Source of the DNA: Maylandia zebra
Taxonomy: Eukaryota; Chordata; Actinopteri; Cichliformes; Cichlidae
Length of the DNA stretch: 64,000 nt
Direction of reading: 5' to 3'
Assembly: GCF_041146795.1 (NCBI RefSeq)
Contig: NC_135182.1
Location: 4,262,509-4,326,508, forward strand
The translations under genes were made by a program, and so were the position numbers. The notes below the pieces were generated by a model. That model ran no database searches. It had not been told where the DNA came from and was given only the letters and a program-made list of their open reading frames with translations. Numbering within the stretch: position 1 is the first letter of the stretch; every line of letters starts with the position of its first letter. Below, in pieces: positions 25,901 through 38,161 of this stretch.

Positions 25901-28152
25901 ATCAGCCTCAAAGGATTGTTATATTCCAAAAGCACTGTCAAGGTAAACCAACAACAGTGTTAAATTTGGATCTGCAAGATAACAGTAAGCTACTGAACCA
26001 CATTCCACAGAGAGCAGGTGCCATTCACTTTAGTTGTGTGCTCTATAAACAAATTAGTGACTATAAGTTACAAACACAGCTTTGCCAGCTTTCTGACCTG
26101 AGGAGTTAGTTTGAGAACCAGCTCCTCCAGCAGACTTCTGTCGCAGTTCTGGAAGATGGTGACTTTGGAGAGTGTGCGAAGATGAACGCTGACCGTGATC
26201 TCTGTCCTCATATGCAGAGGCAGCTGCTGCAGGATTTCATTTTCTCGCATGATCTTCTTGTTGATGTAAAGATGCTGGTACCAGTTGTTGATACGCTCTC
26301 GAAGCTCCTTGCTGATGTGATGACTACGCAGGTATGCCTTTACCTGAAAGAAGGAAAGAAAAACTTGATTTTCTATAAATGTTAGCTAAAGAAAGCTATC
26401 ACACAATCTTCATTATTAAAAGTCTTTTCAATAAGCTTGGCTCTTCCATCAGCTTACCAGCTCATGGTTAGGGAAGAAGACATTATCGCGATCTCTTAGG
26501 CTTGTGATGACATTGCCGATATTGCCAACAATTGACGCAAACACCAACACAGCAATGAGCAAGTCTGCGATCATAAACAAGAACTCCTCTTCCCTTTCTG
26601 GCTGGGGGACGTCTCCCACTGTGGTTAAAATCTGAGCGGAAAACCAGAAACAGTAAAAGTACTGACGTCGCATGGAGCCAAACTCTGTGTTGGTGATATT
26701 AGGGTAAACCCAAGGATCACTTCCAAAGCCGAGGCTGCTGGACAGCGCAAAGTACAGACAGGTATTCCAGTGGATAAGCACAAAGATGTAGATCATGAGC
26801 TTGGCAATGCGGAAGGTGTTGGGGTAGGAGGTTCTTGTCTCCATGCGGTCCAAGGCCTCGTTGAGTCGTGGGATACGCAAAAGGCGGTTGATTCTGACCA
26901 GAGGAGTTTGGATGCCGAATGCAAAATACAGGAAGTCGAAAGGAAGAATGGAAGCCAGGTCCCAGAGGAAATGTTTAGAGCGCAGGTAGCGCTTCCTCAA
27001 CTGAATCAGGTCTTTGACCAGGATGCCCTGATCCAAGTAACCTGAAGAGGCAAAAACAGTGTTTAATGAAGCCCAGAATACTCATCATACAGTGATGTAA
27101 TTTATCAATACACAGGTTGGCTCTAACTGTTAGAAAGCATCCAAATGACTTTTCCTCATTATAGCTATAGCCATAGCTACAGCGGCCACATGAATAGAAG
27201 CAGCTAGGGAAAAAAGACTGTCATATTTAATATGATAAAGGGTTATGTAAAACTTGCACGTGACAAAAGTAAGTTGGAATTTGAACTCCCACTGTAAACC
27301 GACAGAATTACCAGTGTGAAGAGTGATGATCATATCAATCATATACATGAGGTCTGACACATAGTCCAGAGTAAGCCACACAGGGAGGTAGCTCAGTGCT
27401 ATCATAGTGAAACAAGTCCTGAAAAACACAAGCATTGCTTCAGAAAATGTCCTATCACGCACTGTTGTTATATGCTTAGGAATGATTACCATTTGCAAAC
27501 ATACCACACTGCACTACTTTACCTCAAAATGATGATTACCCAGTTGTAAACGATGGGTAGTGTCATGACCTGAATCCAGACATAATAAAACTGCTCAGCT
27601 GGATCAACAATGAACTCGTTCCAGCTGAGAAATGTTGAAGAAGGGAAAGAAGAGAAGAACAGAGTCACATAAATATTATGATTCGAGACTTGTCATAGTC
27701 AAATTATTAACCAAAGCATTGCTTGTGACAGGAAAATGTATTAGGATTTTTCACTGTGAAATATTTGCCAAAACAGGAGCCCAAACAAAACAATGAAAGA
27801 CTCTTGTCATGAATAAATGATATTATATCTGATCTAATTTGTGTTAATTATCTCAAACAGGTCAAATGTTTTAAATCTTAATAATTAGAAACATGTTGTC
27901 ATTCTACAAGCTGCCTAATTGAATAACAGCCTTGTTGTTGTTGTATCACAGCTGCACTTTTCTTTTTCCAAAAAGATTCAGCTTAATCAATAATACTTAC
28001 TTAAATTTCAAAATTCTGCCCAGGAAAGTGTTATGGTTTCCCTTATCCTTGACACCATCGTGTCCTTCCCCACTGGCTTTCTGCCCCTGTTGCCGCCTAA
28101 ACAGCCTCTGCCAACGGTTCCCTCTGATACTAACATCACCTGTTATATCCAT
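22963..28152 (-). CDS. cnga4: Cyclic nucleotide-gated channel alpha-4-like subunit (7 exons)
   Basis: Modulatory subunit of the olfactory cyclic-nucleotide-gated cation channel in the ciliary membrane. Exons: 28001-28152, 27523-27624, 27312-27418, 26458-27041, 26098-26343, 25699-25864, 22963-23783; total 2,178 nt, in frame, 725 residues. Six membrane segments lie at about residues 55-300, with an arginine-bearing S4 ([17 protein letters not shown]) and pore motif [10 protein letters not shown] near residue 264. A C-linker follows ([17 protein letters not shown]), then a cyclic-nucleotide-binding domain ([26 protein letters not shown]), then a leucine-zipper coiled coil at about 523-573. Asp rather than Glu after TTVG, and [11 protein letters not shown] after S5, fit CNGA4 rather than CNGA1-3. 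The tail after the coiled coil is about 150 residues, rich in Glu, Lys and Gly, and makes the protein longer than mammalian CNGA4 (about 575, recalled). A fish-specific CNGA paralogue name remains possible. Its neighbour fhip1b is divergent, as in mammals. Confidence 0.9.
23920..24565 (+). mobile_element. Truncated Tc1-like transposon in the last cnga4 intron
   Basis: Starts with the terminal TATACACTATATTGCA-type sequence near 23930 and follows a common fish Tc1-like element, including CCATACATCACCAAGC and TTCATGCTCCCAACT segments, until it stops abruptly near 24565. It lacks the 3' third and has lost the reading frame. The family is the same as the second Tc1-like element in fhip1b intron 1. 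Confidence 0.75.
24575..24621. repeat. Perfect 21-bp inverted repeat (hairpin)
   Basis: CAGTTAAAAAACAGCCACCTG and its exact reverse complement are separated by ATATA. It sits at the end of the truncated Tc1 copy and the beginning of another repeat remnant. Confidence 0.9.
24870..25200. mobile_element. DNA transposon end remnant
   Basis: The stretch with TGTCCCAACTTT near 25012, ATCACATTCAAAATGAGC near 25040 and TGTCCCAACTTTTTTGAA near 25168 matches the 3' region of a widespread fish Tc1/mariner-related repeat, by recollection. No coding content remains. Confidence 0.5.
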
Positions 28153-29019
28153 TTTCCAAACATCGGTCTTAAATGAACGTATTTTTTAGGCAAGTACTGC
28201 TCATGATGAAGAGGAACACACAGGCACCACTGTAGAGTCCACCTAACAACAACCCAGGTCTACCTGATCACTGCCTGGTGATGCTGGTCTCTATGGAGGG
28301 AAACCATAACAGATGTCATGTGTCTTCTGGGAATTCTTAACTCTCTCGGAAAACAAGGGCAGGCTATCTCTTTAAAATTCAGACACAGCAAACACTGACA
28401 GGATTATAGAGCCCAAACTACAGAGAGGATGTCACTGTGTGTCTATAAATTAATAGGGTATGGATTTTTTTTTAATATACCTTAAATTTGACTTGATTAT
28501 TGAGATTGTTTAATTTTTGTCATCTTCTTGTAATATTGTAAAGTCTTTAGCCTACAATATAGTTGGTGTAAAATAAATTTTGAAATACTCAACTTAAAAT
28601 GTTGACATAATAATACAAAATTAACACTTATAAATGGCTTTTCTTTTTCCCCAGTGGTAAAAACTTCCATACATTTCTGGATTCGCTATGTGGATTTGCT
28701 TTCCATGTTTCCATGTTTAAGCTACGCTGTTTTATTTGACTGCTGCGGGTCTTTACGTTTAGATAAGCTCTCCTTATTTGCCTGTGCTTAGTTTATTTGC
28801 ATGGCTTTTCTGAAGGTGGAGTAACTGGAGCTTTCAGGTCCACTGATAAAAAACAATTATCCGACTAAGAGGTGAGGACTGCAAACTAACTCCAAAGTCA
28901 GACATGGTGCCAAGCAATTTTTCACAAGTTTCAGCTTTGTGCATTGTGTTTAGCACGCAGTGTATATAATCTGGGCACTTTAAAGCCCTCATACAGCTGT
29001 GCGAAGCAGCGTCGCTGTG
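28153..29019. promoter_or_regulatory. Divergent intergenic region between cnga4 and fhip1b
   Basis: About 0.87 kb separates the cnga4 start codon from the fhip1b promoter-proximal region. It must hold the cnga4 promoter and 5' UTR, and may be shared. No unambiguous TATA box was seen at a useful distance for either gene; no coding exon was found. Confidence 0.5.
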
Positions 29020-29362
29020 AGTCAGAGAAGACGTGTGGGCGGAGTTAAAGTAAGATGGCTGCGGGAAAGCGAAGAGTGTTTGAGAAACCATCAAATGGGA
29101 TGTTTATCTGTTGCTAACAGGATGCACAGCAGCCTCAGTGAAGGAGTGGTTGATTTCTTAGCGTCCCTGACTCACTGTGGTCTGTCTTGCCGGTTGTCTT
29201 TTGGTCGCCTCCTATCTTGTAATCGCTTACTGCTCTGACATTGTGGAATTCATCAGCAGCTAGTCGCTAGCAGCATACCAGCGCTAACTTACTAGCAACC
29301 AGCTAGCAGGTAGCTGCCCAAGGAAAACACCACCTCGCAACAACTGTTGAGACTCACACAAG
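29020..29362 (+). promoter_or_regulatory. fhip1b: fhip1b promoter-proximal region and probable 5' non-coding exon
   Basis: This region has a GGGCGG GC-box near 29037 and an AAGATGGCTGCG motif at 29052-29063, which fits the YY1 element common just downstream of starts of TATA-less genes. It ends in CACACAAG followed by GTAGGG, a good 5' splice site at 29362/29363. The next compatible acceptor before the fhip1b start codon is at 40062. The YY1-like site contains an ATG that opens a 20-residue upstream reading frame ending at 29117. The exact transcription start is not known. Confidence 0.5.
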
Positions 29363-31074
29363 GTAGGGAGATTCTCGATGACCTCATAGTGAAGTTCAAC
29401 AGCATGACAACTAGATAAATTAACTATATGCGTTGCTGGCATTTCTAAGGTAGCTGATTATATTTGCAGTGTCAATTAGCTTGGTCCTCCGTCTTGCATT
29501 TGAAATACATTGTTGTTTTCTGTCGAACCACAGCGTAAGGAGCCTCGCTTGGCTGAAGTGAGATGTAGTGCAGAAAAGCTCAAGTGCTGCTAAGTCATGA
29601 CAAACCAACCGGTTTAGGGGAAAGGGCGTAGTATTTGCTGTGTGCACTGTATGTGCTCTAGCAGTCTGTCAGATTGAACGGGACACATGACCCCCAAATA
29701 CTGCAGTGATTGATGATTTATGTTGTGATCTTACCTGTGAACTTTGAATTAGATCTGTGGACTGGGTTGGACTTTGGAATTATAACTACACAACTCTAAT
29801 CTGTCACTTCTGTGCCCAGAATAACTAGTAGATCCCCCCCATCTCGAATAAGCCACATATATGCATATCACATCAACAGATTAAATCATGGTTGAATAGA
29901 AAAGCCTTGTTCATTAATCGCTTAAATTTGTCTGTTTGAGAACGTACACTCTTGCTTATCTTTATTCACTGGGTTTAGATAATAATTTCACCATCTTAAC
30001 AGAAAGTTAACGTGTAACTATTTTCAGACACATCTTTCAGCCTTACAAGAGTAAGAATAAAATTGCGGTTTTCAGATGAAGAGAAGAGCATCTGTAACGA
30101 CTTCAGTTTTTAGCATTTTGGGTCATTTTCAAGAAAAATGTACCAGATTCTGCTCAATTCAGCTTCCTAGATGTGAACATTTACCGGTGCTATGGCTTCA
30201 GTGTTGGATGATTATTTAAATTTGATCTAGAGAGGAGTCAATATAAGTGTGCCACATTGGGGCAGGAAATATGTGATTAAAAAACCAGATGAATCGGTAT
30301 TAGAAAATAAGCACACGTTCCTCCAGGTGTCTTATTAGTTCACGTCTGCACTGTTAGAATAGCTTTGGATTATGCAAAGGAAAATCACATTCATATATTA
30401 TTTTCTTATACAGAAAAAATGATGGTGGTTGCAGACTGAAAGTATTCTTTTGTTTCTACAGCCTGATTCATGTATTGCTTTAATAATATTTGCCTGTCAC
30501 AGTTAAAGATAAAGGATATATGTTTTTCTGATATGCATTGATGCAGTAGGCAGTGGCAGAGGCACGAGTGTGCATCATAGCTGAGCCGCTGATGAGGAAG
30601 AGTCAAGCAGTGGTTTAATTGTAAGTTGTTAACTAGTTAGTAAACTGCAGGGAAAGTTGATAAACAATCACTAATCATTTTCTTTTTTGTTCAATAAAAC
30701 CCTGTTCCAGATGTCATGTCACTCAAGTTTATTACAACCTTATGCAAGTCAATCATCACAGCTACTACAACATAACCTCAGTGTTTGTTTTAAAGATTCA
30801 AGATGAGTGTTTCTGCCATTGCCACCTTGGTTGCAAAAAGACAAAAAAAACCAAAAAACCCAGATGATGAGGAAAGGCTGGTCTGACTGTGAAATTGTGT
30901 GGCTAACAACTTGTCAGTCACAAGTCATTAGCTAATGAGTGTGCAGTTTTGTGGCATGTACAGGCCTCCCTCTTTGAAATACGGTATGACCAAGACTTTA
31001 CCCTAAATGTGTACCTGACCCCATAAACTCATCAGCAAAGTGTTTACAGAGATTGAGACCGAAAGCCGTTTCGT

Positions 31075-31215
31075 GTAGTCTTTTACGGGACTGGAAGTCT
31101 TTTGTTCAACCACAGCTATCGCCATCTGGTGGCCTTCAGATAGAATTCATTTTTAAGGCCTCCCATATTGGCTTAATTTTGGCTACATGGAAGCTACATC
31201 CATCTTTTATATTGT
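31075..31215. repeat. Dispersed fish retroposon-like repeat fragment
   Basis: Contains CGCCATCTGGTGGCCTTCAG followed by AAGGCCTCCCATATTGGCTT, a combination seen in a common fish interspersed repeat, by recollection. It is short and without terminal features. Confidence 0.4.
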
Positions 31216-32250
31216 TTATGACTCTTTGACATCCTTCCTCTTCTTCTTCAACATGTAAGGATAGAGAAAAACACTTGTAGGTGTATGCCACCCTTTTCAG
31301 TTCCAGATGAATTGCTGTCTTGGCACATACACCACCTACAGAACCACTGGTACTTAAGCCAACAAAAAGCACTGTTGTGTAGCCGCTGACATCCTTAAGT
31401 CCTCATGTCTTGTCTATGGTTGCTCACTACTTGAGTCACAGATGTTATCAGTAACTATCATCAGTCCTCGTGGATATGAGTGGACGTGGAGAATTTCTGG
31501 TTAAGGCAGGAGTGGCTCTAAGTTTTTCACATAAATACTTTTAGTTAGTATAAAATAGGTCTTGACCTTTAGACTTTGCATTATGAGACTGTAGCAGTCA
31601 AGACTGCTTTGGTGTTCTTCATGACTAAGCTTTAGCAAATACTTCTCTTTATGAAGGCAGCCTCCCTCCAGTGGAATGTCTAGTTGAACTTTGAAACATT
31701 TTATGATTCAGTGTGACCTGAAATAAAACTAAAGCTGAATGGCCATATACTGTATTTTCTACTTCCTGCACATCGGGGTCAGAAAGTTTTGAAATGCTGG
31801 TGCACAGTAGCTGCATCAGCAGTTACCTTAAACTTCATTTAGGGTAAGATAATCATCTTATTTTTATCCTCGTTATGAATTTATGCATTTGAAGCAGTTT
31901 TCAAGCAGTGTCATTAAGTTTGAATCAGATGTTAAGGAACAGTGAGTCATTAAAAAGTGTGGACTATAGTAACCCATCTTTTCCATTGTTGTTTGTGTGT
32001 AAATACTCTCTATCAGGGGAGTGAAGGAAAAAAAAAAAAGGGAAGCATTTGAGCCTTATTGATTTAGGGAAGTTGAGCATGACGTTGGTAGACCTCTTGC
32101 GTGTGATCCAAGTCCAGTTCATGTGATGTTGTTCCACATCATGTGGCCACAATAACAAAGGTTTGAAATCTACTTTAACATTTATGTATCTCAGTTAAAG
32201 TGAACTTACTAACTTATCAAGCCTAAGGGATGTTATCCATAGGAAATACA

Positions 32251-35200
32251 TACAATACTGTGCAAACGTCTTGAGCCAGGATTCATTTCTTTACATTTTG
32301 CTTCCAAGGAGTCAGAATTTCTTAAGATCTTTTGAAGTCTTTCTTTGGACTTTGGCTGCTTTTTCACCTTTTTTCAGTCCAGACCATTCAAGGATTAAAC
32401 AAAGCACTTAACTCAAAGGATAAACTAGTGTTACACATCAAAAACAATGGGGGGGGATAAAATTGTGTCTTTAGTAGAGATGGACAGATCCGATATTACG
32501 TATCTGCATCGGTCCGATACTGATTTAAATTACTGGATCGGATATTGGAGAGAAATAAAAAATGTAATTCGATCCGAAGTATCACACAATCATCTCACAA
32601 AACGCGCTACTTGGCGTAACCCAGCTCGGCGCATCGGAGCAGTATGTGTCACATGATAGAGCGGCTGTTGTCTGCGAGACCTGTTGGCGGTCTGTTGGAG
32701 CATTTGGAGCCTCGCTACATGCTTCCTAACCGCAGAATTTCATCTTGGCAAAAACTATCCCAGAGAAGTAAAGCAAGTGTGTAAGTTCATCCCTGAATGT
32801 TTGCAGAGTATTTCCACGTTAAGCTTAACAACTAATATATTGAGCCACAGCTGGACTGGCCATCGGAGTTCCATATTGAGGTGAAAAGGAAGCGATTTGT
32901 CCCGTACTCCAGCTAGAATAAAAAAATAGACACAAAGCTGGAGTTATTCTGTCGTTGCTGCGCAGTTGCATCTACTTCTCTCATTCACTCCCCCTTCCTC
33001 TCCTGTTATTAGTTCAAACATGAAACTGATCAATGATCAGCTGATCGGCTTTTCTGCCACAAGTCCCGCCTTTCTTGTTTGTTTATCGCCCACTTTGCGC
33101 TAGAAAGAGGAGACCAGCGGATAAACAACAGCAGCACGTTTAAGCGTGATAAGCTGTTGTTAAAATTTATTTAATATTAATTTCTAGTATCAACTGAGGT
33201 TTGCTGGAGCCATGGCTGTAAATGCTGTTGGTCATGATATGGTTTGGATATGTGGTGAGAGGGAAACATCAAGATGAAACCAGGAGATGTCCTTACTGAA
33301 TCATCAGAGCTGAACAGGTGATGGAGAAACAGGTTTACCTTTTAGGTGACATGAATGAGTTGAAGGGAAGTTATGAACTGTTTCTGAGAGACAAATAACA
33401 CCAGGATCCTTTTCTAAGTAGCTGACAGCTGGTAACTGTGCAGGGGCGGGTCTAGCAAAGTTTTGTCGGTGGCCAGGTAGGGCATTAACAGGGAGAGGGG
33501 GGCACAAAGAAATACTTTTCTTTGTTATGTCATTTAAAAACTTTGATTAAATAATTATCTGAATCTTGCAACAAAAGTGGTCATCCGATTAAATGTATAG
33601 AAATCCATTATTGTATATAGTAACTAATAAGTCTAATATACACCCTAATAAGCTATAGTACTTTTTCCTTTGGGAAGGTACTATCTGTGCAGTCTGCAAT
33701 TCTGTTGAAGAAAGATGTTGAATCTATTTAATTATTGTAGAAAAATAATTGATTTCTGTGCATTTGTTTTACACTTGCATTAAATTAAAGTTGATTACAT
33801 CGATTAAGGGCGATGACACCACGGTGATTGGCCTCATACCTCATAGCTGAGCCGCTATGAGGTATGTGGTTCCACCACAAGGGAACCACCCCCCGCCCTA
33901 ATATTTTTGCTGGGAGTTGGCAACCCTATTAGTTAGGTTGCTTAATATTTCTACTAAGTACTCTTTAAAATACCAGAATAGGGAGGATGGTGTAGGTTTA
34001 AATTTATTAGACCGATCAGTGTTGCTGAACTTTAAAATGTTTTGGGTGGAGTGTATTTTTTGCATACAGGTATAACAGAATAGCTTCGGTCGCTTGTTTT
34101 TTTTTTTAAAACTTAGGTATGAACTTATACAAAATGCAGCAAGATATTTATAAAAAAAAACAGTTTTATTGATTACAAAATACGCTTTACCGGATTCATA
34201 TCGGTATCGGCAGATATCCAAATTTCTGATATCGGTATCGGACATTAAAAAGTGGTATCGTGCCATCTCTAGTCTTTAGGCACTTGATTACTAGCAGCTT
34301 GTCACATAAACACATAATCTGTTCCCATTTCTTTATTTCTTTGAATCTATGAAAAGTGCCAATGATAACACAGTTCAACAGGTATAGCATGTTTTGAACC
34401 AACAAGGAGATTTCAGAAGAGCTATTGGTTGAAAACTTAGCGTATGTCGGCTTGGTAAATGTGTCAAATGCACTGGACATCTGGAGGAACAGCTTAACTA
34501 TCTGCAGAAAATGAACAGTAATTCATTAAAAATGGTGGTGGAGGGGGTGGGGGCATCCAAAGACCTAAAACAGGACCTGAGCGATGCATCTGGCACTTCA
34601 GTTGATACGTCTACTGTTTGCTGAAGCCTCATCAGAAATGGTCTCAGTGGAAGGGTGGCTGTCAAGAAGTTATTCCTAAGGAAGGGAAAGGGGGAGAGAA
34701 CACTAAGGTATATCAATTACACAAGAACTGGACTGAAAATGCATGGCAACAGCGATGAATCCAAATTTGGAGGTTTTGGTCAAATTGTTGTTAGGGGTGC
34801 TCAATGTAGTCTCAATATTATATAACAATTTTTCAAGGAAATTTGCAACAGCGATATTTTTGCTCACATATATAATAAAAACAAAACAAAAACCAGAAAA
34901 TTTTTAATGGTGATTGCAGTTGCTAGGATGCTGACATTTGGGAGTCCTTATATTGATACTATCATAAGCATAAATATTAGCATGAATCCGTAGTAATGGT
35001 CTACAGACATCTGTAAAACACTGTGGAGGCTCTGGCATGGTTTGGGACTGTGTGTGATTGGCAATGACTTGTTTTTCAGCATGACAGTGATCCCGAACAC
35101 AATGCTAATGCAGTAAAAGCATACCTGGATAGAAAAACGCACAATGGAAAACTATCAGTCATGGACTGACCCCTCCAGAGTCCCTCAACATCTCTCAAGC

Positions 35201-35518
35201 AATGTGGGATCATCTTGACAGAGATCTAATTAAAAGGCACTCAAAGAAAAGCTTGAATGCACTTCTAGAAGCCTGGAAGACTATTGCTGAAGATAACTTG
35301 AAGAAATCATGCAAGAGTTGCCCAGGAGGGTTCAGGCTATGTTGACGAATAAAGGTTGTAATGCCAAACACTATCTTTCAAGCTTCTTACAATTCTGTAA
35401 ACTCTTTTTGCTTTATATATTGTATTATCCATGTATGTTTAGATCTTTCAATAAATCATTTTCTAAGCCACATGGAAAGAAATGAGGGGTGGGTCAAGTC
35501 ATTTGCACAGCGCTGTAT
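32251..35518. mobile_element. Tc1-like element split by a hAT insertion
   Basis: Terminal inverted repeats are visible: ACTGTGCAAACGTCTTGAGC at the left (about 32257-32276) and its divergent complement near 35490-35515 (ATTTGCACAGCGCTG). The right half carries decayed transposase sequence around 35010-35340 (TTTCAGCATGACAGTGATCC, GCAATGTGGGATCATCTTGA). Removing the hAT at 32475-34271 leaves about 1.47 kb, a normal length for Tc1. The same terminal repeat family appears at 57071-58139. Confidence 0.75.
32475..34271 (+). mobile_element. hAT transposon with perfect 8-bp target duplication
   Basis: The element starts TAGAGATGG and ends CCATCTCTA, and GTCTTTAG stands immediately on both sides (32467-32474 and 34272-34279). 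Subterminal GATATCGG/CGATATC repeats lie near both ends. Near 32694-32745 a plus-strand frame reads LLEHLEPRYMLPNRR, a decayed form of a hAT transposase motif. Stops and deletions make it inactive. It interrupts the Tc1-like element at 32251-35518 and is therefore younger than it. Confidence 0.85.
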
Positions 35519-36057
35519 ATGCAAGAGTCAATAGGGTTGATATTTACACTTAAGTCTAAGAGCCAAAAGTTCTGCACTGTAGGTTTGCACAACAGTAAAA
35601 GAACAAACATCCCCCTCCCCCCTCCTTTCCAGCAGCAAAATCCATCATTAACCATCTGTTCAGTTATTTCTCACTAATCCTTACAATAACTCACTAAGTG
35701 CACTACTTCCTGGCCGATATTTTTGGAGCTATTAAATTCTGATGGTGCTGAAGGAAAATATCAAATATCCCACTTACTGGCGGAGTGCATTTTATACCAT
35801 TCAACCTCTTGTTCTTAACCAGTTGAGGAATACAGCACAACCCGATTACTTGCATGCACGCAAAAGCACAGAAAGGGTTTCTGTCTTTGGATGACTTAAG
35901 ACAGCAGAATGACATTTAGATTAAGGATATTGATAAGGGATTTAACAAATTAAGCAGAATTGCTACCACAGAGAAAAGAAAATGGCGTGACGAATCATGC
36001 TTCTCCATCTGGCAATCTAGTGGATGAGTGAGTTTGGTGGTTGCCAGGAAAACGGTA

Positions 36058-38161
36058 CCGTATTTTTCAGACCATAAGGTGCACCACATTATAAGGTGCA
36101 CCGTCGATGAATGGGTCTGTTTTCATACATAAGGTGCACCGGATTATAAGGTGCATTAAGCGAAACAAAACAGATAAGTCAAACTTTACTCAACTCATTC
36201 GTCTTCCTTCCTCCACTTCCGTACTATTGATTCATTAGTGTTGAATTCTCTTTCAGCTGCTCTATTCCCATGTTGTTGCAGTATATGAATGACTAACCTT
36301 GTGAATTATCTCAGTTGTTCTCCTGACTGAGGTTTGGTCTGTTTACAGCATCCTGCCATGTGATTGCATTTGTCCCTAACCATCGGGAACCCTCACGTTA
36401 ACTTTTATCAAGCGGAAAAAAGTTAGCGTTCATCCTCCAGCTTCACTGTGCTAATGTCATGCTAACATCAGAGCTCGCAAAATCGCTAGCCTGACGTCCC
36501 GGGGCTAACGATTTTTCCAGTCGGGCTACCAAAATCTATCTCTGCCCTGCCCGTCGGGCTATCGTAGGGAGGAAAAATATATGTCAATGCTTTTGCATTC
36601 TTTCAGAAATGTAGCTGGGGAATTATGTCATTGACATCGGTGAGCCACTGTCAATATGTGACATATTGAAATTGCATTTGAATTTGTGCTTGCTTTTTGC
36701 TTTCACTTTGCAATCGCGCGAACTGTGTATAGAGAGCGACAGCACTGATTGGTGAGTGACGATAATTTCCGCACATCATCTTATCAATCGTTAGCTTACT
36801 ATGCAAACATGACAAGTGAAATCTCCCGCAGCTTAAACATGTGAGAGGTTGATCGCGCAGAGAATCGCTGAGCGTTATGTGAGTGCGTGTGTAAAAGCAG
36901 CAGGATTTATATTTCAGTTCTGCTGAGCCAAATAAAACAGGTCAGGGTGAAGAAGTGACAGCCAAAGAAAAGCTTACCACAAAACGGAAAAGCTATGACA
37001 AATCAGACTATAAGGCAAAAAGAAAGTGCAGCTTTATGGTTTCATGGACAAAATAATTTCTGTGGCTGCAATATGACGAGCTAAATAACCAGGGCTGCAC
37101 ATAAGTGGTCCGCAGGTGCGCATTCGCTGTCAAAATAAAAAACGCACACAAGATAAGAAGTTGTAACGCGTGTTTGCGTACATAAGATTTCTGGAGGAGG
37201 ACAGACATTTGTTTAGAACTCTTAAAGATGTCGAAGAAGCTCCTTTAAGCAATTACTGTGATGTTCCTCCACCTCCAAAGAAATGTCAGGAGTCCGAACC
37301 ACAAAAGAAGCGTGTATTCTCGGAAAAGTATTTGCAGGAGGTGAGCTGGCTTCAAACAAATGATGCACGCACAGAGATGTGGTGCAGAATGTGCCGTGAA
37401 AATCCCACTCTAGCGGACAAAAACAGTGCTTTTTATATGTACGCAAACGCACGTTGCAACTTCTTATCTGGTGCGCATCTTTTATTTTGACAGCGAATGC
37501 GCACATGCGGACCACTTATGTGCACCCGTGTAAATAACATAATGTTCTGCCGGGTGTGTTGTTGGTTTTCCCTCGATTTCTGAGTCGACAAGTGCCTTTG
37601 TTACTGGGACCAGTCATTTTAAGAAAGGCCCCCATTAGAACCCATGAGAAATGCAAGAAATGCATTATTGCTCAGTCTGCAATATCTTTCCCAGAACAAA
37701 CACCAATTGCAAATAACATACTAAAAATAAACCTGAAAAAAAATCTGTTTAGAACAGCGTACTATGTTGCAAAGAGTGAACTACCACTGGCACAATTTAG
37801 CAGTCTTTGCAAACTTCAAAAAGCAAATGGCCTCGATCTTGGTTCCACTTGCCTCTTACCCGTGACTTCAGTGGAAATTTCAAATTCAGGTACATTTGAA
37901 TTTGTTTCAGAAATCTGTCAGAACATGCTATATCATGCTTAGCTTGCTAGTTTCCACCTAACTTCTAACTCCATTAAATTTAATAAATTCTGTTTTCATG
38001 GATGCCCGGATGTTAAACTTAATTTGAGCACATAAAATCGGTTCAAGGCTAGTAAGCACAACCAGAATTAATACATAAGGCGCATCGGATTATAAGGCGC
38101 ACTGTGGATTTTTGAGAAAATTAAAGAATGTTAAATGCGCCTTATAGCCCGAATAATACGG
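36058..38161 (+). mobile_element. TA-flanked inverted-repeat transposon with C17orf113/ZNF862-type transposase remains
   Basis: Both ends carry CCGTATT...ATAAGG(T/C)GCA inverted repeats, and TA stands on each side (36056-36057, 38162-38163). Subterminal copies of CATAAGGTGCACC and TATAAGGCGCA are repeated. Inside, interrupted plus-strand frames read KRKSYDKSDYKAKRK near 36980, FLWLQYDEL near 37060, AFVTGTSHFKKG near 37595 and ELPLAQFSSLCKLQKANGLD near 37780, the order of the N-terminal zinc-finger region of transposases related to C17orf113, KIAA1586 and ZNF862. A smaller hAT is nested at 37090-37530. The superfamily of the outer element is not certain. Confidence 0.75.
37090..37530 (+). mobile_element. 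Small nested hAT element with long inverted repeats
   Basis: TAAATAAC stands on both sides (37082-37089 and 37531-37538) as an 8-bp target duplication. The termini are CAGGGCTGCACATAAGTGGT and its complement, and the inverted repeats extend for about 100 bp. The 240-bp core has an open frame with EVSWLQTNDARTEMWCRMC and ENPTLADKNSAF, the zinc-finger start of a C17orf113-like transposase. The rest of the transposase is absent. Confidence 0.85.

Noticed and set aside
30720..31060. Possible exon of an unknown gene near a short A-rich stretch
   Set aside because: No sustained open frame, no conserved peptide and no paired splice sites.
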